A stretch of DNA of 64,000 nucleotides. Origin: Duganella radicis (GTDB taxonomy: Bacteria; Pseudomonadota; Gammaproteobacteria; Burkholderiales; Burkholderiaceae_D). The notes under the pieces are model-generated. The model saw only the letters and a list, made by a program, of their open reading frames with translations. It was not told where the DNA came from and ran no database searches. Location: NCBI RefSeq assembly GCF_009720825.1, contig NZ_WNKY01000016.1, forward strand, positions 60,517-124,516. Direction: 5' to 3'. The position numbers and the translations under genes are program-made. How positions within the stretch are numbered: position 1 is the first letter of the stretch; each line of letters starts with the position of its first letter. Shown here piece by piece: positions 16,534-25,436 of this stretch.

Positions 16534-17487
16534 ATGAAAAAACATCTCGTGGTGGCGCTGGCTTACGACCGCCTGTGCACTTTTGAGTTCGGCTGCACGG
16601 TCGAACTGTTTGCGCTGGAACGTCCGGAACTGGGCGTGGACTGGTACGACTTTGCCGTCTGCGCGGTGGAGCAGGGGCCGATCCGCGCGGCCGGCGGCAT
16701 CACCGTGCAGGCGCCGTACACGCCGGAGTTGCTGGCGCTGGCCGACACCATCGTTATCCCCGGCTGGCGCGATGCCGACGAGTTGCCGCCGCCACAGTTG
16801 CTGGAATGGATACGGGCCGCGCACGCGCGCGGCGCGCGCTTGTGCTCGATCTGTTCGGGCGTGTTCGTGTTGGCGGCGGCCGGTGTGCTGGATGGCCAGC
16901 GCGCCACCACCCACTGGCGCTACGCCGGGCGGCTGGCGCAACGCTATCCGCGCATCGACGTGCAGCCCGACCAGCTGTATGTGGATAACGGACAAGTTAT
17001 CACCGCCGCCGGCTCGGCGGCCGGGCTGGACATGCTGCTGCACCTGGTGCGGCGCGATCATGGCGCCAAGGTCGGCAACATGGTGGCGCAACGGCTGGTG
17101 GTGGCGCCGCATCGCGAGGGCGGGCAGGCGCAATTCCTGCCGCGTCCCATGGCGCAAGGGGAGCAGGGCCGGTTGTCGAAGCTGATGGACTGGGTGCGCA
17201 GCCATCCGGCGCGGCCGCACACCGTGGCCAGCATGGCCGAACGCGCGGCCATGAGTCCGCGCACCTTGCAGCGCCAGTTCCAGCAGGCCACCGGCTACGG
17301 GCCGATCGAATGGCTGATCCGCGAGCGCGTCGCCATCGTCAAGGACATGCTGGAGGAGCCTGATGTGCCGCTGGCGCGGATCGCCGAACGCGCCGGCTTC
17401 GGCTCCGAGGAATCGCTGCGCCACCACTTCCGCAGACTTGCCGCGACGACACCGGGCGCTTACCGAAAGCGCTTCGTGCTACGCTGA
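16534..17487 (+). CDS. ftrA: GlxA/FtrA-type AraC-family transcriptional regulator
   Basis: 317 residues. An N-terminal DJ-1/PfpI-like domain has the nucleophile-elbow-like segment ARLCSICSGVFVLAAAGVLD and a WRYAGRLAQRYP stretch. The C-terminal AraC DNA-binding domain contains MSPRTLQRQFQQATGYGPIEW and AERAGFGSEESLRHHFRR. The overall layout matches FtrA/GlxA regulators. The divergent rhodanese gene, 97 bases away, supports the FtrA assignment. The ligand is unknown. Symbol assigned by similarity of layout and context only. Confidence 0.85.
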   Translation: MKKHLVVALAYDRLCTFEFGCTVELFALERPELGVDWYDFAVCAVEQGPIRAAGGITVQAPYTPELLALADTIVIPGWRDADELPPPQLLEWIRAAHARGARLCSICSGVFVLAAAGVLDGQRATTHWRYAGRLAQRYPRIDVQPDQLYVDNGQVITAAGSAAGLDMLLHLVRRDHGAKVGNMVAQRLVVAPHREGGQAQFLPRPMAQGEQGRLSKLMDWVRSHPARPHTVASMAERAAMSPRTLQRQFQQATGYGPIEWLIRERVAIVKDMLEEPDVPLARIAERAGFGSEESLRHHFRRLAATTPGAYRKRFVLR

Positions 17488-17512
17488 GCGCTCTCTTACA
17501 AAGGAGACAGCC

Positions 17513-17872
17513 ATGTCCTATATAGACGGTTTTGTGGTTCCGGTGCCGAAAGATAAGATTGAGGCCTACAAGCAAATGTCGTTGGCATGCGGCGCGATAT
17601 GGAAGGAATACGGCGCGCTGGAATATCGTGAAACGATAGGTGACGACGTACCTGCCGGCAAGGTCACCTCTTTCCCGCAGAGCGTCAACCTGCTGGAGGG
17701 CGAAGTGGTGGCATTTTCGTGGATCGTCTACGAATCGCGCGCCCGCCGTGACGAGGTCAACGAAAAGGTCATGAAGGATGCGCGTATGGCCAGCTACATG
17801 CAACCGGAAAACATGCCTTTTGACGGCAAGCGCATGATTTACGGCGGCTTTGAGATGCTTATCGACCTGTAA
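17513..17872 (+). CDS. DUF1428 family protein
   Basis: 119 residues. The start SYIDGFVVPVPKDKIEAYKQ is diagnostic for DUF1428, a dimeric ferredoxin-like alpha/beta-barrel (YbaA-like) family. The C-terminal NMPFDGKRMIYGGFEMLIDL also fits. AAGGAG lies 7 bases before the ATG. Function of the family is not established. It follows the FtrA-type regulator after 25 bases and may be co-transcribed. The last 14 bases overlap the convergent pabB-pabC gene. Confidence 0.92.
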   Translation: MSYIDGFVVPVPKDKIEAYKQMSLACGAIWKEYGALEYRETIGDDVPAGKVTSFPQSVNLLEGEVVAFSWIVYESRARRDEVNEKVMKDARMASYMQPENMPFDGKRMIYGGFEMLIDL

Positions 17873-19703
17873 GCTTGGCGTTCATCGCGCCACGCAGGGC
17901 GTTGCAGATGACGATGTCGTCGGCGGCGTCCAGCATGGCGCGGGTGATCACGGCTTCGCTGGCGTTCCATTCCGGGTCGTCCAGCAGCACGCCGCGCATC
18001 ACGCCGGGCAGGGCGCCGCAGCTCAGCGGCGGCGTGAGCCAGCGGCCGTTCACGCGCACGAACACGCTGCTGCGGCCTCCTTCCGTCAACTCCCCGCGCT
18101 CGTTGAAGAACAGGGTGTCGAACGCACCTTGCGCCTCGGCGTCGCGCCAGGCGGCGTCGTAGCGGGCGCGGATGCTGGTTTTGTGGCGCAGGAACAGGTC
18201 GTCGCTGCTGGTGGCGTCGTCGGCCAGCAGCACATGCACCGGTTCCGCCAGTGGCGTCAGCGGCGCGTGCTGCACGGCGAACGCGCCGGATGGATTGATG
18301 GCCAGCCGCACACGGTAGGCCGCGTGTTCCGGCTCCAGCATGGCGCTGGCGGCGTCCATGTAGGCGTTGGCGGCTTTCTCGTCCCATGGGAAGCCGAAGT
18401 AGGCGGCCGATGCGGCCAGCCGTTTCAAATGGCGCTCGCGATGACGGATCCCGCCGGCCGGCGTGGCGTACATGGTTTCGAAGATGTCGAAATCGTTTTG
18501 CAGGCCGGTGAGGAAGCGTGCCTTGAGTTTGCACTCGGCGTATTCTTCCAGCGCCTCGCTGTCGAACACGATGCCGGCGCCGACGCCCATCTCGCCGTGG
18601 CGTACGCCGTCGTCACCCTGCGGTTGCAGGGTGAGCGTGCGGATCGGCACCGACATGCAGAAGTCGCCCACCTTGCCATCATCGCGCGGATCGAACCAGC
18701 TAATGGCGCCGGTGTAGATGCCGCGCGCGTCCGGTTCCAGCTCACGGATGATTTCCATGGTGCGGCGCTTCGGCGCGCCGGTGATGGAGCCACATGGGTA
18801 GAGCGCATCGAAGATGTCGGCCAGCGTGGCGTCGTCGCGCAGCTGCGCGGTGATGGTGGAGGTCATTTGCAGCACGCTGGCGTAGCGGTGCACCTCGAAC
18901 AGTGCCGGTACTTCCACGCTGCCTGTCGTCGCCACGCGGGCGATGTCGTTGCGCAGCAGGTCGACGATCATCAGGTTCTCGGCGCGGTTTTTCGGGTCGG
19001 CCGCAAGGTTGGTGGCGCGCAGGATGTTTTCGGCTTGCTGCGCCGGTGGCGCGGCGGGCGCCGTGCCTTTCATTGGCCGCGCGGTCAGCACGCCGCCGCT
19101 GTGGCGCACGAACAGTTCCGGCGACAGCGACAGCACGGCGCTGCCGTCATCCAGCGCGATCAGCGCGCCGTAAGGGACGGGCTGGCGGCCGCGCAGGCGC
19201 GCATACAGCGCGTGAATGCCACCGAAGGCGTCGAAGCGCAAGCGGTAGGTGTAGTTGACCTGGTAGGTGTCGCCGGCCGCGATGTAGTCGTGGATGCGCG
19301 CCAGCGCCGCGCCGAATGTGTCCTGATCGATGTTGGCGCGGATGTTGGCGATGCCGGCTGGCCGGTCGATCGGGAAGGAGCGCGCGGCCAGCCAGTCGCT
19401 GACCTCCGCCGGCGACAGCAAATCGCAGCGGCTGAACAGCAGCACCTGCGCCAGCGGCGCGCTGCGTTGCCGGCGTGGCGCGTCCAGCGACAGCAGTTCT
19501 TCGCCCAGCTCATAGGCGCAGACCGTCACCGCATATTCGCCGCGCGTGAGCGCCGCCTGCATCCGCGCCAGCACTTGCGGCCATTGCGCGATATCGTCGC
19601 AGCGCAGCGTGCCGGTGTGACCGGTGTAGAGGCGCGAACGGCTGCCGGTTTGTGCCGCTTCCGGGCTGGCGTCGTCCAGCAGGGCGAATACTTCGGTGTT
19701 CAT
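17859..19703 (-). CDS. pabB: Aminodeoxychorismate synthase component I fused to aminodeoxychorismate lyase (PabB-PabC)
   Basis: 614 residues in two parts. Residues about 1-370 are the chorismate-binding enzyme: GDTYQVNYTYRLRF, the active-site-region RPMKGTAPA, a NLMIVDLLRNDIARV segment and CGSITGAPKRRTMEII. Residues about 380-614 are a PLP-fold class IV aminotransferase-like lyase (FETMYATPAGGIRHRERHLKRL, LFFNERGELTEGGRSSVFV, GVMRGVLLDD). Together they convert chorismate to p-aminobenzoate for folate, given ammonia from a PabA elsewhere. The start overlaps the slmA stop (TAATG), so the two are coupled. Confidence 0.93.
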   Translation of the reverse strand: MNTEVFALLDDASPEAAQTGSRSRLYTGHTGTLRCDDIAQWPQVLARMQAALTRGEYAVTVCAYELGEELLSLDAPRRQRSAPLAQVLLFSRCDLLSPAEVSDWLAARSFPIDRPAGIANIRANIDQDTFGAALARIHDYIAAGDTYQVNYTYRLRFDAFGGIHALYARLRGRQPVPYGALIALDDGSAVLSLSPELFVRHSGGVLTARPMKGTAPAAPPAQQAENILRATNLAADPKNRAENLMIVDLLRNDIARVATTGSVEVPALFEVHRYASVLQMTSTITAQLRDDATLADIFDALYPCGSITGAPKRRTMEIIRELEPDARGIYTGAISWFDPRDDGKVGDFCMSVPIRTLTLQPQGDDGVRHGEMGVGAGIVFDSEALEEYAECKLKARFLTGLQNDFDIFETMYATPAGGIRHRERHLKRLAASAAYFGFPWDEKAANAYMDAASAMLEPEHAAYRVRLAINPSGAFAVQHAPLTPLAEPVHVLLADDATSSDDLFLRHKTSIRARYDAAWRDAEAQGAFDTLFFNERGELTEGGRSSVFVRVNGRWLTPPLSCGALPGVMRGVLLDDPEWNASEAVITRAMLDAADDIVICNALRGAMNAKLTGR

Positions 19704-20278
19704 TACGATAACAACAGGGTGATTTGCACCGCCGCGTCCTGCGACGGATTGAGTTTGAAGCCGCTCTTGGCGTAGCGGTGCCAGCGGCCGATGACAAAGC
19801 TGGTCAGCATGCCGGCGCGCGCGGCGGCGTCGGCTTCGTGCGCCATGCCTTCGCTGGCGGCGATGCGCAAGGCTTGTTTCAGCGCCAGCTCCACGCGGTC
19901 GTAGAACTGGTTCATGCGCAGTTGCAGGCGTTCGTCTTCGTTGACCAGCGCGTCGCCGATCAGCACCCGCGTCATGCCCGGGTTCTGCGCGGCGAAGTTG
20001 AGCAGCATGGCGACGATGTCGCGCGCCTGTGCCAGGCCATCGCTCTGGCGCTCGGCGATCTGGTTAATCAGGCCGAACACGGTCTGCTCGATGAACTCGA
20101 TCAGTCCTTCGAACATCTGCGCCTTGCTGGCGAAATGCCGGTACAGGGCGGCCTCGGAAAACTCCAGCTTGCGCGCTAGCGCGGCGGTAGTGATCTTGTC
20201 GCCCTTGGGCTGTTCCAGCATCTCCGCCAGCGCCTGGAGGATTTGCAGACGGCGCTGGCCTGGCGGTGTGCTTGCCAT
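19703..20278 (-). CDS. slmA: Nucleoid occlusion factor SlmA (TetR family)
   Basis: 191 residues. The N-terminal helix-turn-helix KITTAALARKLEFSEAALYR and the helical rest (SKAQMFEGLIEFIEQTVFGL) match SlmA, which binds DNA sites and blocks FtsZ ring assembly over the nucleoid. The ATG at 20278 gives the family's usual short N-terminus (MASTPPGQRRLQILQALA). The order argB, HAD nucleotidase, slmA is common in betaproteobacteria, which supports the name over a generic TetR call. Here it is coupled by overlap to pabB-pabC and follows the nucleotidase after 23 bases. Confidence 0.87.
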   Translation of the reverse strand: MASTPPGQRRLQILQALAEMLEQPKGDKITTAALARKLEFSEAALYRHFASKAQMFEGLIEFIEQTVFGLINQIAERQSDGLAQARDIVAMLLNFAAQNPGMTRVLIGDALVNEDERLQLRMNQFYDRVELALKQALRIAASEGMAHEADAAARAGMLTSFVIGRWHRYAKSGFKLNPSQDAAVQITLLLS

Positions 20279-20301
20279 ATGATCTCGCGATGAAAAGTTC
20301 G

Positions 20302-21027
20302 TTAGCGCAGGCGGTGCAGACGCGCCGGCAGGTTCCTGACAGATTTTACTTTGACATCGACATAAGCGGGGCGAATTAACCTTTTTTGTGGGTGCGCCAG
20401 GCCGGCGCTGTCGCCGATGGTCAGGTATTGCGTGACCCACGCGGTACGCATGCCCAGTTCGCGCGCGCTGCGCAGGTTGGCCAGCGTGTCTTCCACCAGA
20501 ATGCAGCGGCCGGGGCGTAGCTGGTGGCGGCGCATCAGTCGTTGCAGCAGCAGCTTGGATGGCTTGGGGCGCATTTGCCGGTGAACCGTCATCGCTTCCA
20601 CCGCCACGTGGTGCTGGAACTGGCGCTGCAAGCCGAGATGGCGCAGCACCTGCGTCGAATAGCGGTGCGGCGCGTTGGTCAGCAGGATTTTGCGGCCGGG
20701 CAGGCGGCGCAGCAGCTGGCGCAGTCCGCGTTCGGCGCGGATCATGGCTTGCAGATCGTCGAAGCGATGGGTTTCATCCAGAAAGTGCTCGGCCTTGACG
20801 CCGTGGTGCTTGACCACGCCCAGCGTGGTGGCGCCATAGCGCTGCCAGTACAAGGTGCGGGTGGCGTTGACCAGGTCTTCGCTGGCGGGCGTGACGCCGT
20901 CGCCCAGCAGGTGTGCCAGATAGCGGTTCATGCCGGCCATGATCGCCGGGAAGATGGCGTGCGAGGCGTTGTGCAGGGTGTTATCAAGATCAAACAGCCA
21001 TACGGGCGAGGAGCGAGTAATATTCAC
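20302..21027 (-). CDS. Pyrimidine 5'-nucleotidase, HAD superfamily
   Basis: About 241 residues. The HAD motif I is VWLFDLDNTLHNA, motif II lies in ILLTNAP, and the motif III/IV region is ILVEDTLANLRSARELGMRT. This Sdt1-like subgroup dephosphorylates pyrimidine (and sometimes other) mononucleotides in the cytoplasm. I prefer GTG 21027 because AGG lies 6 bases upstream; an in-frame ATG at 21054 would add nine residues but overlaps the start codon of the divergent TraB gene. It is upstream of slmA with 23 bases between. Confidence 0.86.
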   Translation of the reverse strand: MNITRSSPVWLFDLDNTLHNASHAIFPAIMAGMNRYLAHLLGDGVTPASEDLVNATRTLYWQRYGATTLGVVKHHGVKAEHFLDETHRFDDLQAMIRAERGLRQLLRRLPGRKILLTNAPHRYSTQVLRHLGLQRQFQHHVAVEAMTVHRQMRPKPSKLLLQRLMRRHQLRPGRCILVEDTLANLRSARELGMRTAWVTQYLTIGDSAGLAHPQKRLIRPAYVDVKVKSVRNLPARLHRLR

Positions 21028-21052
21028 GTCATACCTAACGACAAAGGAAACC

Positions 21053-21952
21053 ATGCAGCGCCAGATTATAGTGATGTTCTGTAGTTTGTTCTTGTTTATG
21101 CTGGGGCCTTGCCGCGCCGCCGATCCGGCGCCGGCGCAAAACCGCGGCGCTTTGTTCAAGGTGCAGCAGGGCGCGCATACGCTGTATTTGTTCGGCACCA
21201 TTCACGTCGGCTCGAAGGACTTTTATCCGCTGGAGCCGCGCCTGGCCGGTCTGCTCAAGAAAGCGCCGGTGCTGGCGCTGGAGATCGATCCGCTGGGCGA
21301 TCCGCAAAAACTGGCGCGCGCGGTGCAGCAGCATGGCCTCACCAACAAGGGCATGCAGGGCATGACGCCGGCGTGGCGCCAGCGCCTCGATCGTTTGCTC
21401 CGGCAGTACAACATCGAACCGGAAACCGTGGCCGCCATGAAGCCATGGCTGCTTGCCAGCCTGCTGACGGTGAGTGAGTTTGCCGCGCAGGGGTATGAGG
21501 CATCGCTGGCGGTGGATGCGCATCTGTCGAAACAGGCGCATGCCGCCGGCCAGAAAATCGTCGAACTGGAATCGGCCGACAGCCAGATGGCGCTGTTCGA
21601 CAAGATGACGCCTGCCGACCAGCTGCTGTTCCTGCAAGAGGCCATCGCCGGCATCGAGGACAAGGAACAAGCGAAGCAGGCGCGCGAGATCGCCGATGCG
21701 TGGCGCCACGCCGACATCGCGGCGCTGGACGCGCTGGCGCTGAAAGCGGAGCAGGACGACACCTTCTCCGGTCGTTTCGTGCAGCAGGTGCTGCTGGAGG
21801 GCCGCAATCCGGCACTGGCCGACGGCATGGTCAAGCTGATTGCGCGTGAAAACAACAGCGTGGCGGCGATCGGCGTGCTACATCTGGTCGGCAAGACCAG
21901 CGTGCCGGAACTGCTGCGCAAGCGCGGGCTGACGGTCGAACGGATTTATTAA
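21053..21952 (+). CDS. TraB/GumN family protein, exported
   Basis: 299 residues. A signal peptide (MQRQIIVMFCSLFLFMLGPC, cleavage near CRAAD; the Cys could allow lipid attachment but the box is poor) is followed by LYLFGTIHVGSKDFYPLEP and VAAIGVLHLVGKTSVPELL, the two GxxH motifs of the family. TraB/GumN proteins are distantly related to Tiki metalloproteases; bacterial function is poorly known. AAAGGA precedes the ATG. It sits on the opposite strand, inserted between argB/tRNA and the nucleotidase-slmA genes, with its start 25 bases from the divergent gene. Confidence 0.88.
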   Translation: MQRQIIVMFCSLFLFMLGPCRAADPAPAQNRGALFKVQQGAHTLYLFGTIHVGSKDFYPLEPRLAGLLKKAPVLALEIDPLGDPQKLARAVQQHGLTNKGMQGMTPAWRQRLDRLLRQYNIEPETVAAMKPWLLASLLTVSEFAAQGYEASLAVDAHLSKQAHAAGQKIVELESADSQMALFDKMTPADQLLFLQEAIAGIEDKEQAKQAREIADAWRHADIAALDALALKAEQDDTFSGRFVQQVLLEGRNPALADGMVKLIARENNSVAAIGVLHLVGKTSVPELLRKRGLTVERIY

Positions 21953-21976
21953 GTGGGGGGAGGGTACTGCGAGGAG

Positions 21977-22051
<75 letters not shown>

Positions 22052-22064
22052 ATTTTGAAAATGT

Positions 22065-22102
22065 GGCGGTTTCACCGATTGCCGGCGAGACCGCCTTTTT
22101 TT
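22065..22102 (+). terminator. Hairpin with T-run between traB-like gene/tRNA and argB
   Basis: GGCGGTTTC and GAGACCGCC form a 9-bp stem with one G-U pair, followed by seven Ts on the plus strand. It would stop plus-strand transcripts coming from the TraB/GumN gene before they run into argB. On the minus strand it lies just after the argB stop, but the following bases are only weakly T-rich. Confidence 0.7.
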
Positions 22103-23025
22103 CAGTGAGACCGGATCATAGTGCCAAAAGCCTGTTCGGTCAAGACTTCCAGCAACAAAGAATGCTCGATACGGCCATCGATGATGTGCACCGTGTTCAC
22201 GCCGGACTTGGCGGCGTCCAGGGCTGATGAAATTTTAGGCAGCATGCCGCCCGAAATCGTGCCGTCGGCGAACATCTCGTCGATCTCGCGCGCCGACAGG
22301 TCGGTCACCAAGTTGCCCTGCTTGTCCTGCACGCCGGCGATGTTGGTCATCATGATCAGCTTTTCGGCTTTCAGGATCTCGGCGATCTTGCCGGCGACCA
22401 CGTCGGCGTTGATGTTGTAGGCCTGGCCATCCTGGCCGAAACCGATCGGCGAGATGATTGGAATGAAGGCGTCGTCTTGCAGCGCTTTCACCACGGCCGG
22501 GTTGATCGCTTCGATTTCGCCGACGAAGCCGATGTCCAGGGTCTGGCCCGGGTTGTCCTTGTCCGGCATGGCCATCTTGCGGGCGCGGATCAGGCCGCCG
22601 TCCTTGCCGGTCAGGCCCACCGCCTGGCCGCCGTAGTGATTAATCAACATCACGATGTCCTGCTGCACCTCGCCGCCCAGCACCCATTCCACCACTTCCA
22701 TGGTTTCCTCGTCGGTGATGCGCATGCCCTGCACGAAGGTGCCTTGCTTGCCGATCTTTTTCAGGGCGTTGTCGATTTGCGGACCGCCGCCATGCACCAC
22801 CACCGGGTTCATGCCCACCAGTTTGAGCAAAATGACATCGCGCGCGAAGCCGTGCTTCAGGCGGTCCTCGGTCATGGCGTTGCCGCCGTATTTGATGACG
22901 ATGGTTTTGCCGTGGTAATTGCGGATGTAAGGAAGGGCCTCAGCCAGAATCTGCGCCTTGATCTGCGGCGCAACCGCGGTCAAATCGTCATTCATGCCTA
23001 AGTTCAGGTTGGTCAGTTGGGTCAT
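22102..23025 (-). CDS. argB: Acetylglutamate kinase
   Basis: 307 residues. It phosphorylates N-acetylglutamate, the second step of arginine synthesis. [10 protein letters not shown] (glycine-rich loop with the catalytic Lys), [14 protein letters not shown] (substrate loop), [10 protein letters not shown], and [20 protein letters not shown] with the catalytic Asp region are intact. A 20-residue N-terminal helix precedes the kinase fold, as in arginine-inhibited hexameric enzymes, so feedback control by arginine is likely. It is followed by tRNA-Thr on the same strand. Confidence 0.97.
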   Translation of the reverse strand: MTQLTNLNLGMNDDLTAVAPQIKAQILAEALPYIRNYHGKTIVIKYGGNAMTEDRLKHGFARDVILLKLVGMNPVVVHGGGPQIDNALKKIGKQGTFVQGMRITDEETMEVVEWVLGGEVQQDIVMLINHYGGQAVGLTGKDGGLIRARKMAMPDKDNPGQTLDIGFVGEIEAINPAVVKALQDDAFIPIISPIGFGQDGQAYNINADVVAGKIAEILKAEKLIMMTNIAGVQDKQGNLVTDLSAREIDEMFADGTISGGMLPKISSALDAAKSGVNTVHIIDGRIEHSLLLEVLTEQAFGTMIRSH

Positions 23026-23139
23026 GGCGAGTCCGGTAGAAAAGATTTTGGGCGCAATTTTACAGCCTGTTGGCGCGACAAGTACGCATTATAGGGCCTT
23101 CCGGTTGTATTTTCCCGGAAGCCCGGCTACGCTGGGGGC

Positions 23140-23358
23140 ATGAGTACCTGTTCCCGCTGCGGTGCGCAGTTTTCCTGCGCGATGAAAGATGCCGATCCGG
23201 CCGCGCCGGCTGAGCCGTGCTGGTGCACTTATCTGCCGCCGGCCGTGGCGGTCCCGTCCGCCCCCGGCGCCAGCTGCTGGTGTCCGGCATGCCTCAGGCG
23301 GCACATCATTGATCAAGCTCAAACTCAGCCCGGTGCGCCGTCCGACAATAGCGTATAA
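23140..23358 (+). CDS. Cysteine-rich CWC family protein
   Basis: 72 residues with eight cysteines arranged as CSRCGAQFSC, then the PCWC motif and CWCPACL. The double CWC pattern is that of the small Cys-rich CWC family, presumed metal-binding. The rest is Ala/Pro-rich. The start ATG follows ggggc, with no strong ribosome site. It stands between argB (divergent) and a small membrane protein. Function unknown. Confidence 0.75.
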   Translation: MSTCSRCGAQFSCAMKDADPAAPAEPCWCTYLPPAVAVPSAPGASCWCPACLRRHIIDQAQTQPGAPSDNSV

Positions 23359-23379
23359 ACCCTCACCGGGAGTACGCAA

Positions 23380-23673
23380 ATGAGCTCGCTTGACAAGCAA
23401 AGTGGCGCGGCAGACGATACGAATATCGTCCGTATCGTGAAGCTGGAGACCCAAATGGACAACGTCACCAGTGCTCTTACCGCCCTGCAGCGAACCCAGG
23501 AACAAAACCATCAAGCCATGCTGAAGCAGTTTGACGCGCTGCGTGACAAGATCGATGAGGACCGGCGTTACACCATTGATCGGATTGACCGGGTGTACTA
23601 TTGGATGGCTGGATTCACCGTAACTAACATTGCCGCGCTGCTCGGCATCGTCGTGCGGATGGCCACCCACTGA
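23380..23673 (+). CDS. Small coiled-coil protein with C-terminal membrane segment
   Basis: 97 residues. A hydrophilic N-terminus leads to a likely coiled coil (VKLETQMDNVTSALTALQRT, then MLKQFDALRDKIDEDRRYT), ending in one membrane helix (WMAGFTVTNIAALLGIVVRM). The layout recalls XhlA-type phage proteins, but there are no phage genes nearby. CGGGAG lies 8 bases before the ATG. It follows the CWC gene after 21 bases, probably one transcript, and its stop abuts that of the convergent esterase. I cannot assign a function. Confidence 0.7.
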   Translation: MSSLDKQSGAADDTNIVRIVKLETQMDNVTSALTALQRTQEQNHQAMLKQFDALRDKIDEDRRYTIDRIDRVYYWMAGFTVTNIAALLGIVVRMATH

Positions 23674-24714
23674 TTAGCTCACCGTGCGGAAAAAGCGCAG
23701 CATTTCTCGGCTGGCATCCGGGCCTTTGGCGTCGGTGTAGCTGCCGGAGGCGCTGCCGCCCGACCAGGCGTGACCGGCGCCATGCACTACCCAGTGTTCG
23801 CCCAGCGGCGTGCCGTCCGCCTTGGTGTGGGTGGTCTGGGTGTAGCTGTAGCCATCCGGTACCGCCCCCGACTGCACCGACGGCCGCGCTCCGCGATGAT
23901 GATGCAGCCGCTGCGCCATCACCTGCTCGCCATTCACCGGATGCACCGTGGTATCGCTGTCGCCATGGAACACGATGATGGGCTGCGAACCGTTGCCCGC
24001 CTTGGCCGCGCGATGCGCGCCGCGCTTCATGGCCGTCAGCGCCGACGGCAAATCCTGCGCCGATGCGAACGGCAAGCCCGAATGCACCCCCACCGCCGCA
24101 AACAATTCCGGATACAAGGTGCCGACGATCACCGCCATCGCGCCACCAGCGGACAAGCCCGCCACGTACACCTGCCGTTCCTTGACCGGATACTCATCCA
24201 TGATCTGCCGCGTAATGCCGGCAATGATGGAGGGTTCGCCTTGTCCGCGTTGCTGGTCGATGGCGTTAAACCAGTTCCAGCACTTGGAGTGATTGGCGTT
24301 GGCGTTTTGTTCCGGATAGACCACGAAGCAGCCCATCTCTTCCGCCAGCTGGTTCATTTGCGTGCCGGCGGCAAAGTCATCGGGATTCTGCGTGCAGCCA
24401 TGCAGCATCACCAGCAGCGGCATGGCGCGTCCGCGATAACTGGCTGGAATGTACAGCTTGTAATTGCGGGTGCCGGCATGGTTGGTGTAGCTGCCGACCA
24501 AAAACTGTGCACCGCCCGGCATCGGCCGGGTGTCCGGATGCAGGATGGAACCCAGATCGAGGGCGCGGTCGATATGCGACTGAATGTCGAGCTGGATGCC
24601 CATGCGTTTCAGCATGTCCTGCGCGAACTCCTCAGGACGCTGTGGCGCCGGTGGTTTTTTGCCGAGGAAATGCTGCGCGGCATCGCGCATCTGCGTGAGA
24701 AAATTGAGTTTCAT
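23674..24714 (-). CDS. PHB depolymerase-family esterase (catalytic-domain type 1)
   Basis: 346 residues. LLVMLHGCTQNPDDFAAGTQ gives the oxyanion loop, VAGLSAGGAMA the nucleophile Ser, FHGDSDTTVHP the Asp and VHGAGHAWSGG the His. The first 60 residues are a leader-like helical region without a clear signal peptide, so location is unsure; it may be intracellular. It probably hydrolyses poly- or oligo-hydroxyalkanoates or similar esters. TAAGGAG precedes the ATG. It lies 8 bases after a CopG-type regulator gene, forming a two-gene operon. Confidence 0.85.
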   Translation of the reverse strand: MKLNFLTQMRDAAQHFLGKKPPAPQRPEEFAQDMLKRMGIQLDIQSHIDRALDLGSILHPDTRPMPGGAQFLVGSYTNHAGTRNYKLYIPASYRGRAMPLLVMLHGCTQNPDDFAAGTQMNQLAEEMGCFVVYPEQNANANHSKCWNWFNAIDQQRGQGEPSIIAGITRQIMDEYPVKERQVYVAGLSAGGAMAVIVGTLYPELFAAVGVHSGLPFASAQDLPSALTAMKRGAHRAAKAGNGSQPIIVFHGDSDTTVHPVNGEQVMAQRLHHHRGARPSVQSGAVPDGYSYTQTTHTKADGTPLGEHWVVHGAGHAWSGGSASGSYTDAKGPDASREMLRFFRTVS

Positions 24715-24722
24715 GGCACTCC

Positions 24723-25136
24723 TTAGTGGATGCGCGGCGCCAGTGCGGTCTTGAGGACAGCGCTGGCATGCAGCGAGCCGAGTACAAAAATAGATTCAAT
24801 GGTGGCCAGCGCCAGTTCGACCGAGACGTCGCTGGCGATGCTGGCCAGGCCCAGCACCTGGATTTGCAGCCGCTCGCCGGCGGCCTGGATGGCTTCCAGG
24901 TCGGCGCGCGAATAATGCTGCATGCCCAGTACCAGGCTCTTGCGCGCCACGGTCTGCCTGACCACCTCGGCGTGCTGGTTCAGCTGGTTGCGGATCGCTG
25001 TGCGGATCAGATCGGTGCGGTTGGAGTAAAACCCTTCCTGCACCAGCAGATCAATCTGCCCCAGGTCGATGGGGCCGAGATTGATGGTGATTTTTTCCGA
25101 TTCGGCGGTCTTCAGCTTTAATTCTTGCTTGGCCAT
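24723..25136 (-). CDS. CopG-type (ribbon-helix-helix) protein upstream of PHB esterase
   Basis: 137 residues. ITINLGPIDLGQIDLLVQEG and FYSNRTDLIRTAIRNQLNQH form the ribbon-helix-helix pattern; a C-terminal helical part (VLGLASIASDVSVELALATI) may mediate oligomerisation or ligand binding. The ATG at 25136 was chosen because the RHH segment starts soon after it; a longer open frame upstream lacks a clear ribosome site. It directly precedes the esterase gene, so it may autoregulate the pair. Confidence 0.78.
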   Translation of the reverse strand: MAKQELKLKTAESEKITINLGPIDLGQIDLLVQEGFYSNRTDLIRTAIRNQLNQHAEVVRQTVARKSLVLGMQHYSRADLEAIQAAGERLQIQVLGLASIASDVSVELALATIESIFVLGSLHASAVLKTALAPRIH

Positions 25137-25223
25137 TAAGTCTCCATCTAATCGCCATCTATATGGATGGTAGTCTACGCTGGCGCCTCCCCAAGTCAAG
25201 CGGCTTCACGGCATAATGTCGCC

Positions 25224-25436
25224 ATGAGTGAAGTGACCAACATACCGCCGTCCCCCGTGCCGTCGCCCTGCGTCAGCCTGTGCAAAATGGATACAGAGCG
25301 CCGCTATTGCATGGGTTGCCTGCGTACCATTCCCGAGATCGTGGCCTGGGGCAAGGCCGACGACGATTTCAAACGCGCCGTCTGGGCCGAGTTGCCGCAG
25401 CGGCGATTAACTGTGCATTTCGACGAGGAAGAATGA
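25224..25436 (+). CDS. DUF1289 domain protein
   Basis: 70 residues. The signature is SPCVSLCKMDTERRYCMGCL with four Cys (CxxxC...CxxC), followed by ITEIVAW-like TIPEIVAWGKADDDFKRAVW, as in DUF1289 (putative Fe-S or zinc-binding small proteins). The stop overlaps the start of the metallo-hydrolase gene (ATGA), so they are co-translated. Function unknown. Confidence 0.9.
   Translation: MSEVTNIPPSPVPSPCVSLCKMDTERRYCMGCLRTIPEIVAWGKADDDFKRAVWAELPQRRLTVHFDEEE

Noticed and set aside
23380..23673. Phage holin/XhlA-like element
   Set aside because: Only the coiled-coil plus membrane helix layout is similar; no lysis or phage genes are nearby.
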